From: Humidesulfovibrio sp.
GTDB lineage: Bacteria; Desulfobacterota; Desulfovibrionia; Desulfovibrionales; Desulfovibrionaceae
Length of the DNA stretch: 64,000 bases
NCBI RefSeq assembly: GCF_030689645.1
Contig: NZ_JAUYFU010000077.1
Coordinates: forward strand, 1 to 64,000
Reading direction: 5' to 3'
Shown in pieces: positions 37,274 through 46,478 of this stretch; position 1 is the first letter of the stretch; each line of letters opens with the position of its first letter. A model generated the notes under the pieces. It ran no database searches. It saw nothing but the letters and a program-made list of their open reading frames with translations, and was not told where the DNA came from. The position numbers and the translations under genes were made by a program.

Positions 37274-37828
37274 ATGATAGACCGCAACGAAGCCTACGCC
37301 CTGATGACCGCGCATGTGGCCGAACCCGCATTGCAAGCCCACTGTCTTGAATCCGAAGCCGTGCTGCGCGCCCTTGCCGCGCGCCTGGGCCAGGACCAGA
37401 ACCTCTGGGGCATCACCGGGCTCTTGCACGACCTGGACTACGCCACCACAAAAGACAACCCTGCCCGACACGGCCTGGATTCAGCGGAATTCCTTGATGG
37501 CAAGCTGCCGGTTCAGGCTCTGGACGCCATCCGCGCGCACAATTTCGAGCACACGGGCTTCGCGCCGTCCACACCGCTTGATTTCGCCCTGCGCTGTGGC
37601 GAAACTGTCACCGGGCTCATCCACACCAACGCCCTGGTGCGCCCGGCGCGCATGGACGGCATGGACGCCAAGAGCCTCAAGAAAAAGATGAAGGACAAGG
37701 CCTTTGCCGCCAGCGTGAACCGCGAGACCATCGGCGAATGCCAGAAGCTTGGCCTTGAACCGTCGGAGTTCTTCACCATTGCCATCGCCGCCGTGGCGGG
37801 CATTGCTCCGCAGGTTGGCCTGGCCTGA
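37274..37828 (+). CDS. HD-domain hydrolase
   Basis: This 184-aa protein carries an HDIG-like HD domain: the HCLESEAVLRALA His, GLLHDLDYA metal pair, ARHGLDSAEFL and a later Asp-containing helix. It resembles the single-domain HD family found next to varied genes and annotated only as 'HD domain-containing protein', sometimes linked with HDIG phosphohydrolases. It begins with GGAG upstream, 24 bp after the quinone reductase. Substrate unknown. Confidence 0.88.
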   Translation: MIDRNEAYALMTAHVAEPALQAHCLESEAVLRALAARLGQDQNLWGITGLLHDLDYATTKDNPARHGLDSAEFLDGKLPVQALDAIRAHNFEHTGFAPSTPLDFALRCGETVTGLIHTNALVRPARMDGMDAKSLKKKMKDKAFAASVNRETIGECQKLGLEPSEFFTIAIAAVAGIAPQVGLA

Positions 37829-37926
37829 GCCCACAACGTCCACAGCATTGCGCGCCCTTGCTTTCGCAAGCCGGATGTCGCAGAATGCTCAGTGTTAGGA
37901 ACAACCCAAAAAGATGGGGGCTATGC

Positions 37927-38445
37927 ATGAACAAAAGCGCACCAATCATCGCTGCCGTGGCCGGAACTCTGCTCCTGGCCGCTCCAGCCCTGGCTCAAGA
38001 AAAGCTTTACGTCGCCTCTGAAGGGGCCAAGCTCAAGGCCGACAAATCCGCCTCCTCCGACACTGTGGCCGAGTTGCCCGTGGGCACCGCGCTTTCGGTC
38101 CAGGGGCAGGAGGAGAGCTGGTACAAAGTCTCGACCGGGGGCAAAACCGGCTGGATTTATCGCGGCAAGGTGGCCGCCACCCCGCCCGAAGCCTCAAAGC
38201 AGGGCGGCGACAATCTCTTCGGCGGCGCAGGCTCCAGCACCATCATGGTCAGCGAAGCCGACAGCGCGCGCAGCATGCGCGGCCTGAATGCAAGCGAGCA
38301 GGAGGCGGCCAAGGCCGCAGGAAGGCCAGTGCGGCCATTGTCCGACTACAAGCAGGCCCTTGACCGGGTTCTGGCGGAAAAGGTGGACAAGAAGGAGTTG
38401 GAGAATTTCCTCAAGGCCGGCCGCATCGGCGAATACGCGAAGTAG
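37927..38445 (+). CDS. Secreted SH3-domain protein
   Basis: This 172-aa protein has a signal peptide (AAVAGTLLLAAPALAQ) and a bacterial SH3 domain at about residues 25-80 (LYVASEGAKLKADKSASSD to KTGWIYRGKVA). The C-terminal 80 residues are charged helices of unknown role. ATG 37927 is the start that gives a signal peptide; the track start adds 23 residues. It ends 9 bp before an M48 metalloprotease gene, and the pair is likely exported together for envelope maintenance. Confidence 0.88.
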   Translation: MNKSAPIIAAVAGTLLLAAPALAQEKLYVASEGAKLKADKSASSDTVAELPVGTALSVQGQEESWYKVSTGGKTGWIYRGKVAATPPEASKQGGDNLFGGAGSSTIMVSEADSARSMRGLNASEQEAAKAAGRPVRPLSDYKQALDRVLAEKVDKKELENFLKAGRIGEYAK

Positions 38446-38454
38446 GAGGCGGAA

Positions 38455-39321
38455 ATGGACAGAAGAAAATTCATCTTAGGCATTGCCGCCACCGCCATCC
38501 CCCTGGCCCTGCCAGGTACGGTCATGGCAGGCTTCCTGGACGCCATAATGGATCCCAACTCCAAGGAGAGCAAGATCCTCTCAGGCGCCCAAAGCGTGCT
38601 CGCCAGTTCGCAGCAGATGGACTACCAGAGCGAACGCACCATCGGCGAGCGCCTGGCCGTGGAGGGCCTGCGCCGATACGGCATGCCCGTGCAGAACAAG
38701 AACCTCCAGCATTACGTGAACCTCGTCGGCATGGCCGTAGCCACCAACTCGCCGCGGCCCAACATCCCCTACCGCTTCGTGGTGGTCGACAGCGACGTCC
38801 AGAACGCTTTCGCCTGCCCCGGCGGCATCATATTCGTAACTTCGGCGCTCCTTGGCGTCATGCACACCGAGGCGCAACTGGCGGGCATCCTTTCGCATGA
38901 GGTGGGCCATGTGGCCCTGCGCCATGCGCTCAAGAGCATCCAACGCGCGCAGTTCTTCACCGGCGTAGGACAGATCACCGCCGCCACCATGAAGGGCGAC
39001 AAGGGCGCGCAGTTCGAGAGCATGATCGGCGATTTGCAGAACGTGCTCTTCGATAAGGGCCTGGACCAAAACATGGAGTACGAGGCAGACGCCAGCGCCA
39101 TGGAGACGGCCTACCGCACCGGCTACAACCCGGCAGGCATCACCGAAACCCTGCACGCCCTGCAAAAGCTGGAGGCCGGGTCCACAAAACGAGGTTCGTG
39201 GTTCTCCACCCACCCGCCGCTGCCTTCGCGCATCGCCAAGAACCAGACAAGCATGAAGAAGTATCCGGACGCCACGACCCTAGCCGTGCTGGCCGACCGC
39301 TTCAAGGCCCAATCCAAGTAG
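38455..39321 (+). CDS. M48-family zinc metalloprotease (Loi P/BepA-like)
   Basis: The 288-aa protein begins with a signal peptide that has an RR pair and hydrophobic core (MDRRKFILGIAATAIPLAL). The catalytic motif is LSHEVGHVALRHA and the third zinc ligand lies in YEADASAMETAY, both normal for M48 enzymes such as LoiP, YcaL and BepA. These act in the periplasm on misfolded outer-membrane proteins. An N-terminal signature (YQSERTIGERLAVEGLRRYG) precedes the domain. Forms a unit with the SH3 protein before it. Confidence 0.94.
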   Translation: MDRRKFILGIAATAIPLALPGTVMAGFLDAIMDPNSKESKILSGAQSVLASSQQMDYQSERTIGERLAVEGLRRYGMPVQNKNLQHYVNLVGMAVATNSPRPNIPYRFVVVDSDVQNAFACPGGIIFVTSALLGVMHTEAQLAGILSHEVGHVALRHALKSIQRAQFFTGVGQITAATMKGDKGAQFESMIGDLQNVLFDKGLDQNMEYEADASAMETAYRTGYNPAGITETLHALQKLEAGSTKRGSWFSTHPPLPSRIAKNQTSMKKYPDATTLAVLADRFKAQSK

Positions 39322-39519
39322 CGCGCTCCAGATTCGCATCATTACCATCCGCAGGGCGGAGGCTGACACCAGCTTCCGCCCTTTTTCTTGCCACCACCCT
39401 GCGCCTGCAAATGCGCGCATCCCTAAAGTCGCACCGGCACGCAGCCGATAAGAGGGCATCAACACTAGACACTTGAAGGCCATACGCCAGAACGCTTGAA
39501 CGCCACAACGGAGTGCCTC

Positions 39520-39948
39520 ATGTCCAAGAAGCTGCTGCATGCAACAGGATTCGGCAGAATCCACCAGCTCATCTGCGAGAACAGGCCGGAGGAGGCCAGA
39601 GCGTTGCTCAAGGCCCTCCAGCACGAGTACATCGCCCTGGTGGAGGAAAATGAGGCCCTCAAGAACCAGATAATTGAAGTGGCGCAGGTCCTCGACATGG
39701 CGGAGTGCATGGAGTTCGACGGCCAGAAGTATTGGCTCACCGACGAACTGCGGCACAAGGGCCCGTACTGCCAACTGTGCTATGACCGCGATGGCCTGCT
39801 TATGCGCTTGCAGAAGCAGCAGCGCCACTGGAAGTGCCAGAGCTGCGGCAATATTTTTGTAGACGCCAAGATCGTAAAGGAAGCCGCCGCCCGGCGCAAC
39901 TTCCCCACTGCCGTGCCCCGTCCTCCCATTCCGCTGTTCGTTAAATAG
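39520..39948 (+). CDS. Zinc-ribbon protein of unknown function
   Basis: This 142-aa protein has an N-terminal helical half with a coiled-coil-like stretch (YIALVEENEALKNQIIEVAQVL) and a C-terminal zinc ribbon built from CQLCYD and CQSCGN. The ribbon resembles those in transcription-related and phage-like adaptor proteins. ATG 39520 has GGAG upstream; the track start at 39496 is TTG without a ribosome site. Alone between a protease gene and a terminator. I do not recognise a specific function. Confidence 0.82.
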   Translation: MSKKLLHATGFGRIHQLICENRPEEARALLKALQHEYIALVEENEALKNQIIEVAQVLDMAECMEFDGQKYWLTDELRHKGPYCQLCYDRDGLLMRLQKQQRHWKCQSCGNIFVDAKIVKEAAARRNFPTAVPRPPIPLFVK

Positions 39949-39980
39949 CAGCACACGGCACAACACGCCGCACAACGACA

Positions 39981-40011
39981 AAGGGCCGAAGCGCAACACG
40001 CTCCGGCCCTT
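39981..40011. terminator. Bidirectional terminator
   Basis: AAGGGCCG-A-AGCG stem pairs with CGCT-C-CGGCCCTT over a five-base loop, followed by TCTTC. It separates the zinc-ribbon gene from the converging SH3-repeat gene. Confidence 0.88.
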
Positions 40012-40032
40012 CTTCATTTGATGAAGTGGCGG

Positions 40033-41205
40033 CTACTTCTTTGGCTTGCCCAACACCACATCGCGCCACCAGAACTCGCGAAGGCGACCGTCCTCGTGGA
40101 AGCGTGCCGTGGCGTAAGCCAGACCGTTGGTGTCCATGCCGGTCAAGAAAACCTCTAGCTGAAGATTCTCGTTCTTCTTGCGCTCGGCCTTCCAAATCTC
40201 GCGCACCACCTTGCGCAGAGCCTCCGATGCCGGGGGCTGGGAAAGATCCAGGCGCACGCGCAGGGTCACAATGGGTGGAGTGAGGCGGTCTTCCTTGCGC
40301 TCCAGAACGGCGTAGCCAACATCAGGGTCCTCGTCGGCCTTGGCCGTCTGCGCCTTGGCCGGCGCGACGACGACCTTAGCCGGAGCAGCGGGCTTTGACG
40401 GAGCAGCGGGCTTTGACGGAGCGAGCGAGGGTGCGGGCGTTGCGGGTGCGGGCAAAGAGGCCGGGGCAGGCGCGGCCTCAAACGGTGGACCGGAATAGGA
40501 GCCCTCCGGCACCAGGTATTTGTCGCGGCTGAAGCCCCAAGCCTTGGACAGATCGCGGGTCTTCTCTTCGGGATCAAAAACGGCATACCAGCCGTCTTCA
40601 AGATAATCCACACGTACGCGCTGCCCAGGCTTGAGCAGGCGCTTGAAATCTGAGTCCTTGTCACGCTTGACGCGCACGGTGAGGGGGCGGTCCGCCAGAC
40701 GAATCTCGCCAAAGCCCTTGGCAGGCTTCGCATCTGCTTTGCCGCCTGGCTTTCCTTCAGACCTTGTTGCGGATTTGGCGTCCGGCTTCTCGGCAGGTTT
40801 CCCGGATTTCTCCAACCTGCCGTCAACGAGCACTTCTGGCTTCACGCTGGGTGCTGGCTTGCGAACCTCGATGGAGTTCGCCTGGGCAAGCTCAACTGCG
40901 CCGTTGGCCTTGAGTTCCGACAGCCGAGCATATCCCATGGCCTTGAGTTCCGAACGCACGGACTCCTTGGGGTCAAACACCGCGACCCACACGCCGTCCT
41001 GAAAATCCACGCGCACCTTCTGCCCGGCCTTGAGAACGCGCACTTTGAGGGCGGAATCAGACGGGTTTTCGCGCACGGAGACGTTGGACGCGACCACATA
41101 CAATCTGCCCCAGTGGGGATCCTCAGCCAGGGCCACCCCGCAGACGAGCAACACAGCAAGCAGGCTGAGGCTGAGCAAGCGAAATAATGAAGGTGCCCGA
41201 AACAT
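40033..41205 (-). CDS. Periplasmic protein with two SH3-like repeats and A/P/K-rich linkers
   Basis: The 390-aa protein has a signal peptide, then two related bacterial-SH3-like repeats: LYVVASNVSVRENPSDSALKVRV... WVAVFDP and IRLADRPLTVRVKRDKDSDFK... WYAVFDP. They are separated by a Lys-rich linker and followed by an Ala/Pro/Lys-rich low-complexity stretch (APAPASLPAPATPAPSLAP). The last 100 residues form a distinct domain ending REFWWRDVVLGKPKK. It starts 1 bp after the Skp-like gene, so both are envelope proteins of one transcript. Confidence 0.85.
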   Translation of the reverse strand: MFRAPSLFRLLSLSLLAVLLVCGVALAEDPHWGRLYVVASNVSVRENPSDSALKVRVLKAGQKVRVDFQDGVWVAVFDPKESVRSELKAMGYARLSELKANGAVELAQANSIEVRKPAPSVKPEVLVDGRLEKSGKPAEKPDAKSATRSEGKPGGKADAKPAKGFGEIRLADRPLTVRVKRDKDSDFKRLLKPGQRVRVDYLEDGWYAVFDPEEKTRDLSKAWGFSRDKYLVPEGSYSGPPFEAAPAPASLPAPATPAPSLAPSKPAAPSKPAAPAKVVVAPAKAQTAKADEDPDVGYAVLERKEDRLTPPIVTLRVRLDLSQPPASEALRKVVREIWKAERKKNENLQLEVFLTGMDTNGLAYATARFHEDGRLREFWWRDVVLGKPKK

Positions 41206-41206
41206 A

Positions 41207-41734
41207 CTATTTGCCTCGTGAATCGAGTTCGCGGGCCACGCGGTCCGTCAGATCCACGGTGGCCTTGTCCACGTAGCCCACGGCTGCGGGATCAGTGATG
41301 ATAATGGCATAGCCGCCCTTCTTGCCGATATCCTCAAGCACGGTGTCGGCCCGGCGCATGACGTACTGCAGCAGCTTGGCCTCCTCGGACTTGATGTCGC
41401 GAGCATTTTCCTGGAGCATGGTCTCGTGCAGATGGCTCTTACGCCGGTAGGCTTCCTCACGCCGAGTGCGCTCCGTTGCAGAAAGCGCAGTGCCTTCGGC
41501 CTCCTTGCGCAGCAGCGCCACCTGGGCGGCGCTCTCCTTGGCCAGGCGGTCCTTCTCCGCTACATAGCGGGCAAGATCGGCCTTGGCCATCTGGCCCAGG
41601 CGCGTCTCGTTCACCACGCGCTGCGGGTTCACAAAGCCGATTTTCTGCTGAGCATGAGCCAGACCGGGCGCAAGCCCAAGCCCGACGAGCACGCAAGCTG
41701 CAAGGACATGTTGGCGAAAAATGAGATGGCGCAT
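41207..41734 (-). CDS. OmpH/Skp-like periplasmic chaperone
   Basis: This 175-aa protein has a signal peptide (LAACVLVGLGLAPGLAHA) and the Skp/OmpH layout: a short strand KIGFVNPQRVVNET, a long charged coiled coil (ADLARYVAEKDRLAKESAAQVALLRKEAEG), and a final strand GYAIIITDPAAVGYVD. Skp holds unfolded outer-membrane proteins. Start choice: I use the ATG before MRHLIFRQ, which opens the signal peptide; a GTG at 41782 overlapping the priA stop is the alternative. It is downstream of priA and upstream of the SH3-repeat protein. Confidence 0.88.
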   Translation of the reverse strand: MRHLIFRQHVLAACVLVGLGLAPGLAHAQQKIGFVNPQRVVNETRLGQMAKADLARYVAEKDRLAKESAAQVALLRKEAEGTALSATERTRREEAYRRKSHLHETMLQENARDIKSEEAKLLQYVMRRADTVLEDIGKKGGYAIIITDPAAVGYVDKATVDLTDRVARELDSRGK

Positions 41735-41778
41735 GTGGTTGTGATACATCCGGCTACACATCTTGTCGAGGCTTTGAC

Positions 41779-44169
41779 TCACAGCATGTTCACGGGATCG
41801 AGATCAAGTTCCAGGCGGAAGGCTTTCGGCACAGCCCCTGCGCGGGAAAGGGCGCTGTACAGGCTGCGTATGGACTGCCAGTCCGAACATTTCAGCAGAC
41901 AGTTGAAGCGCTTACGCCCTTTCAACTGGGCCAGTGGGGCCGGAGCCGGGCCGAGGACATCCACGCCCAGGGGCTTCGCCGTCTCCCGCAGAGTCTTGCC
42001 GAAAGCCTGAAGACATTGCTGCAAATGCTCGGCGTCAACCGGACAGCTGAGGCGCAGAAGCGCCAAGCGGGTGAAGGGTGGATAACGGAAGCGCTGGCGC
42101 TGGGCAATCTCGCGTTCGTAGAACCCGGCGTAATCTGCGCCTAGCACAAAATGCCAAAACGGATGCGCCGGATTACGCGTTTGGATGAGCACCTGGCCGG
42201 ACTTCTCACCCCGGCCCGCACGCCCCGACACCTGCACCAGCAGTTGAAAGGTGCGTTCGGCCGCCCGGTAATCCGGCAAATTGAGGCCCATGTCGGCGTT
42301 GGCGACCACAACCAGCGTCACGCCTGGAAAGTGGTGCCCCTTGGAGAGCATCTGCGTGCCCACCAACACCTGGGCCTCGCCCGCGGCAAAGCGACGCAGA
42401 ATCTCGTCCAGACGCTCTTGCCTTCGCGCGCTGTCGCGGTCCATGCGCAGCACTGAAACCTTGTGCCCCAGTGTCTGCTGGAAGTATTCCTCGATGCGCT
42501 CAGTGCCATCGCCCATGGGCACGAACATGGTGCCGCCGCACTTGGCGCAGGGCATGGGATAGGGATGGGTAAAACCACAGTAGTGGCAGGTCAGCCGTTC
42601 ACGCAACTTGTGGTAGGTCAGTCCAACCTGGCATTCCGGGCACTTGGGCACTTCCTCACAGGACATGCAGTACATCACCGGCGCATAGCCCCGGCGGTTC
42701 AGCATGACGATGACCTGCTCCCCGCCTTCCAGCGCGCCACGGATGGCCGCGAGAGACTCCGGCGCAAAGGGCTCGTCGGCCTTGGCCCCGGAAATATCCA
42801 CCAGACGGACAGCGGGCATGGGACGGCAGCCCACCCGACGCGCCAGGGCCTGCAACGGCAGTTGGCCGTTTTGCGCAGCATGAAAAGTCTTCACGTCCGG
42901 CGTGGCCGAGCCAAGCACGAGCAGCCCGCCGGACCGCCGGATGCGCGTGAAGGCCAGCTCCTTGGCATGGTAAGGCAGGCGCTCCTCCTGCTTGTAGGAT
43001 TCGTCGTGCTCCTCATCAAGCACCACCAGCCCCAGATTGCGCAAGGGCAGAAACAAGGCTGAGCGCGTGCCCACCACCAGCACCGGCCCGCGCGCAGAGG
43101 CCACGCGGGCAAAGGTTTCCTCCCGGCGGGAAGGGGTCTGGTAGCCGTGTGAGAAGTAAGCTTCGGCATCGGGAAAGGCCGCGCGAACCTGCCGCCACAA
43201 CTGGCTGGCGAGCGCCACCTCCGGCGCCATGAGCAGCGCCGAGCGGCCCAGAGCCAGAGCTCGGCGGGTGAGTTCCAGATAAATGTGCGTTTTGCCGCTG
43301 CCAGTGACCCCGTGCACCAGGGACATCCGCGCCTCCGGGCTTTCCAGGGCGGGCAGCAGTTCGTCCAGGGCGGCGCGCTGTTCGTCCGTTGCGGTCAAGG
43401 CCAAGGGGCCAGGCGCGCACTCGGGAGGATCAGGCGTTATGGCCGGAACATCGTCCAGGGACTCAGCTGCCTCGTCAGGATCGCCCAAACGCACCAGCCC
43501 GGACAGGGTCAGGCGTTTCAATGCCTGCTGGCCAGAATCGCCGAAGACCGCGCGCACTGCGCCCAAACTCATGGGGCCGGACTCGAACAGACGCTCCAGC
43601 AGGCGCAACTGGCTCACGGCATTGGGCCGCACGGGCCAAGGCGGATCTGCCGCCAGGCAGGCGTAGAGTTCCTGGGCCTGCCTGCGCAGACTGATGCGCA
43701 CGCGCATGCGCCCTTCCGCCCAGGCGTGGGCCAGGGCGGTCAACTGCTCCGGCGTCATGGCGGCCAAAGCCTTGGGCGCCAGGCTGCGCGCAAAGTCCTT
43801 GTGATCAACGTCGAAGCGCACCTGGGCCGTGCGCAGGCCGCGCGGCAAGATGAGCTCCAGCACGCGGCCTGGATGGGCCATGTGCCTAGCGGCAAGGTCG
43901 CGCACAAGCTCAAGGGTGTCAGGGTCGAGGACCGGGGTCTGCTCCAGCGGCCAGAGCAGCGGCTTGAGCTCCACGCCCTCTGGCGGGTTATCACAGGGGC
44001 GCTCTAGCACGCCCACGCGCAGGCCCCGGCTCAAGGGAGCAAGGACGCGCAGGCCGGGCACGGGCTCGGGCAGCCAGTGGGGCCAAAGGTACGTGAGCGC
44101 GGCATAAGGCGGGCTGGCCAGCCAGACCTGCCAAATGCCCGGCCCGGAGGCCTGCCTGGGGGCGGCCAT
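41779..44169 (-). CDS. priA: Primosomal replication helicase PriA
   Basis: PriA restarts stalled forks by loading the replicative helicase. The 796-aa protein has the N-terminal DNA-binding region, Walker A VTGSGKTHIYL, DEEH box LVVLDEEHDESYKQ, GSATPD, zinc-binding cysteines in MYCMSCEEVPKCPEC and CHYCGFTHPYPMPCAKCGG, and the motif IV-VI region ILVGTQMLSKGHHFPGVTLV and QVSGRAGRGEKSGQVLIQT. It is a full-length copy. It follows galU by about 17 bp on the minus strand and probably ends the long operon begun at ftsH or earlier. Confidence 0.97.
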   Translation of the reverse strand: MAAPRQASGPGIWQVWLASPPYAALTYLWPHWLPEPVPGLRVLAPLSRGLRVGVLERPCDNPPEGVELKPLLWPLEQTPVLDPDTLELVRDLAARHMAHPGRVLELILPRGLRTAQVRFDVDHKDFARSLAPKALAAMTPEQLTALAHAWAEGRMRVRISLRRQAQELYACLAADPPWPVRPNAVSQLRLLERLFESGPMSLGAVRAVFGDSGQQALKRLTLSGLVRLGDPDEAAESLDDVPAITPDPPECAPGPLALTATDEQRAALDELLPALESPEARMSLVHGVTGSGKTHIYLELTRRALALGRSALLMAPEVALASQLWRQVRAAFPDAEAYFSHGYQTPSRREETFARVASARGPVLVVGTRSALFLPLRNLGLVVLDEEHDESYKQEERLPYHAKELAFTRIRRSGGLLVLGSATPDVKTFHAAQNGQLPLQALARRVGCRPMPAVRLVDISGAKADEPFAPESLAAIRGALEGGEQVIVMLNRRGYAPVMYCMSCEEVPKCPECQVGLTYHKLRERLTCHYCGFTHPYPMPCAKCGGTMFVPMGDGTERIEEYFQQTLGHKVSVLRMDRDSARRQERLDEILRRFAAGEAQVLVGTQMLSKGHHFPGVTLVVVANADMGLNLPDYRAAERTFQLLVQVSGRAGRGEKSGQVLIQTRNPAHPFWHFVLGADYAGFYEREIAQRQRFRYPPFTRLALLRLSCPVDAEHLQQCLQAFGKTLRETAKPLGVDVLGPAPAPLAQLKGRKRFNCLLKCSDWQSIRSLYSALSRAGAVPKAFRLELDLDPVNML

Positions 44170-44186
44170 GCTGCCGGTCCCGGCCC

Positions 44187-45062
44187 CTACCGGCCCTTGC
44201 AGGGCACGAGTTCCTGGATGCGCCGCACAAGGTCGTCGTGCAGATCCTCGTCGTGCAGGGCGAAGTAGATGTTGGCCGTGAGGTATTCCACCCAGTCGCC
44301 AGCGTCGAAACGCTGTCCGCGCAGCTTCACCGCCAGCAGGCGATTCTTGCTCGCCAGGCCTTGCAGGGCGTCGGTAAGCTGTAACTCGCCGCCCACTCCG
44401 GGTTCAAGCTTCTCCAGGTAGTCGAAAATGTCTGGCGTGAGCACATAGCGGCCCACTATGGCAAGGCGCGAAGGGGCGGTGCCCAGGGCCGGTTTCTCCA
44501 CCAGGCTGCGCACGCGGTACACGCCGGGGCGGTACTCCTCGCCATCGATGATGCCGTAGCGGTCAACCTTGTTCTCGGGCACCTCGATGACGCCCACAAC
44601 GGCCATGTTCTCGCTCTTGGCCACATCGAGAAGCTGCTGAATGCCGGGCTTCATGCCAAACATGAGATCATCGCCCACCATGACAGCAAAGGGCTCGTTC
44701 TTGCAAACCTCGCGCGCGCAAAGCACGGCATGGCCAAGGCCCAGCTGGATCTTCTGGCGCACGGCGATGATCTCCACCATGTTCGCCACATCCCGGACCT
44801 CCTTCAGCAGCTCGGTCTTGCCCTTGCGCTCAAGCAGGTTCTCCAGGGTCAGGTTGTGGTCGAAGTGGTCCTCGATGATGGTCTTGTTCTGGCTGGTGAC
44901 CAGCACCACGGTGTTGATGCCAGAAGCCTGCGCCTCCTCCACAACGTACTGCACCACCGGCTTCTTGAAGATGGGAAGCATCTCCTTGGGGATGTTCTTG
45001 GTGGCGGGAAGCGAGCGGGTGCCCCAACCTGCAACGGGGATCACGACCTTGCGCACGTCCAT
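44187..45062 (-). CDS. galU: UTP--glucose-1-phosphate uridylyltransferase
   Basis: GalU makes UDP-glucose for surface polysaccharides. The 291-aa nucleotidyltransferase starts VVIPVAGWGTRSLPATKNIPKEMLPI, which includes the UTP site, then QKIQLGLGHAVLCAREV, MVGDDLMFG with the metal Asp, YRVRSLVEKPALGTAPS and GGELQLTDALQGLA. Typical in length. It is next to glmM, which supplies another sugar phosphate, so the two share an envelope-precursor role. The ATG 45062 is preceded by AGGAGG. Confidence 0.97.
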   Translation of the reverse strand: MDVRKVVIPVAGWGTRSLPATKNIPKEMLPIFKKPVVQYVVEEAQASGINTVVLVTSQNKTIIEDHFDHNLTLENLLERKGKTELLKEVRDVANMVEIIAVRQKIQLGLGHAVLCAREVCKNEPFAVMVGDDLMFGMKPGIQQLLDVAKSENMAVVGVIEVPENKVDRYGIIDGEEYRPGVYRVRSLVEKPALGTAPSRLAIVGRYVLTPDIFDYLEKLEPGVGGELQLTDALQGLASKNRLLAVKLRGQRFDAGDWVEYLTANIYFALHDEDLHDDLVRRIQELVPCKGR

Positions 45063-45092
45063 GGGCTTTCTCCTCCTGATGCTGCGGCGAAG

Positions 45093-46448
45093 CTAGGAAC
45101 GCAGGCTGCGTTCTAGAAGCTGGGCGATATCGCCAGCGTACTGCTCAACCTTGGCCTTGTCCTCTCCCTCCACCATGACCCGAGCCTTGGGCTCTGTGCC
45201 GGAATAGCGCAAGAGCACGCGGCCTCGGCCACGCATCTCGGCCTCCACTGCGGCCACGGCCTTGCCGACTTCCGGAAGATCCTCGAAGGGCACCTTTTTC
45301 TCAACACGCAGATTGACCATAACCTGAGGAAAGGGCTCGATGAGATGGGCCAGAAGCGACAGGGGCAGATTCTTCTGGCACATGATGCGCAGGAGCTGCA
45401 ATGCGGCAAGGGTCCCGTCTCCGGTGGTGGAGTGGTCCATGAAGATGAGGTGGCCGGACTGCTCGCCGCCCAGCACAGCGCCCTCGCGACGCATGGCCTC
45501 CACAACGTAGCGGTCGCCCACCGGGGTCCGCAGAAGTTTCCCCCCCTGGTCGCGCATGAACATTTCGAGCGCCATGTTGCTCATGACCGTGGCCACAAGC
45601 AACCCGCCCGCCAGCTTGCCCTGCTCCAGCATGTCCTGAGCGCACAGGGCCATGATCTGGTCGCCGTCCAGCACCTTGCCCTGCTCGTCCACCACGATGA
45701 GCCGGTCAGCGTCGCCGTCCAGCGCCAAGCCTATGTCAGCGCCCACCTCGCGCACCTTGGCCGCGAGCTTGTCAGGGAACAGCGAGCCGCAGCCGTCGTT
45801 GATGTTCACGCCGTTGGGCGTAACGCCCATGGTGATGACCTCGGCCCCCAGCTCCTCAAAGACCTGGGGCGCACCGCCGTAGGCTGCGCCATGGGCGCAG
45901 TCCAGCACGATCTTCATGCCGGAAAGGGTCATCTCCCGCGGGAAGGTGTGCTGCAGATACACGATGTAGCGGCCCCAGCTGTCCACGATGCGCTTGGCGC
46001 GCCCCACGCGGTCCGGTGCGGGGAAGTCCCAGACCGGGCTCTCGGCCAGCACCATGGCGGCGATTTCGCTCTCCACTTCGTCGGGCAGCTTGAAGCCCTC
46101 ATGGTCGAAGAACTTAATCCCGTTGTCGCTGAAAGGATTGTGCGAGGCGGATATGACCACGCCCAGATCCGCGCGCATGTTGCGCGTAAGAAAGCTGATT
46201 GCCGGAGTGGGCATGGGGCCCACAAGGAACACATCCATTCCGATGGCGCAAAACCCGCTGGTGAGCGCGGTTTCGAACACGTAGCCGGACAGGCGCGTAT
46301 CTTTGCCGATGATGACTTTGTGCCTGCGCTTGCCGTTGCGGAATTTCTGCCCGGCGGCCAGGCCAAGGCGCAGGGCCACTTCCGGGGTCATGGGATATTC
46401 GTTGACGCGGCCGCGCAGGCCGTCGGTGCCAAACAGCTTTTCACGCAT
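45093..46448 (-). CDS. glmM: Phosphoglucosamine mutase
   Basis: GlmM converts glucosamine-6-phosphate to glucosamine-1-phosphate for peptidoglycan and LPS. The 451-aa protein starts [19 protein letters not shown], has the phosphoserine site [14 protein letters not shown], the Mg site [10 protein letters not shown], the sugar loop [12 protein letters not shown] and the phosphate site [14 protein letters not shown]. It sits downstream of cdaR and cdaA; in firmicutes the same order lets CdaA, CdaR and GlmM interact, and GlmM restrains c-di-AMP synthesis. Confidence 0.98.
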   Translation of the reverse strand: MREKLFGTDGLRGRVNEYPMTPEVALRLGLAAGQKFRNGKRRHKVIIGKDTRLSGYVFETALTSGFCAIGMDVFLVGPMPTPAISFLTRNMRADLGVVISASHNPFSDNGIKFFDHEGFKLPDEVESEIAAMVLAESPVWDFPAPDRVGRAKRIVDSWGRYIVYLQHTFPREMTLSGMKIVLDCAHGAAYGGAPQVFEELGAEVITMGVTPNGVNINDGCGSLFPDKLAAKVREVGADIGLALDGDADRLIVVDEQGKVLDGDQIMALCAQDMLEQGKLAGGLLVATVMSNMALEMFMRDQGGKLLRTPVGDRYVVEAMRREGAVLGGEQSGHLIFMDHSTTGDGTLAALQLLRIMCQKNLPLSLLAHLIEPFPQVMVNLRVEKKVPFEDLPEVGKAVAAVEAEMRGRGRVLLRYSGTEPKARVMVEGEDKAKVEQYAGDIAQLLERSLRS

Positions 46449-46478
46449 GAACTGGGGATCTCCTCACGCCAAGGGGCG

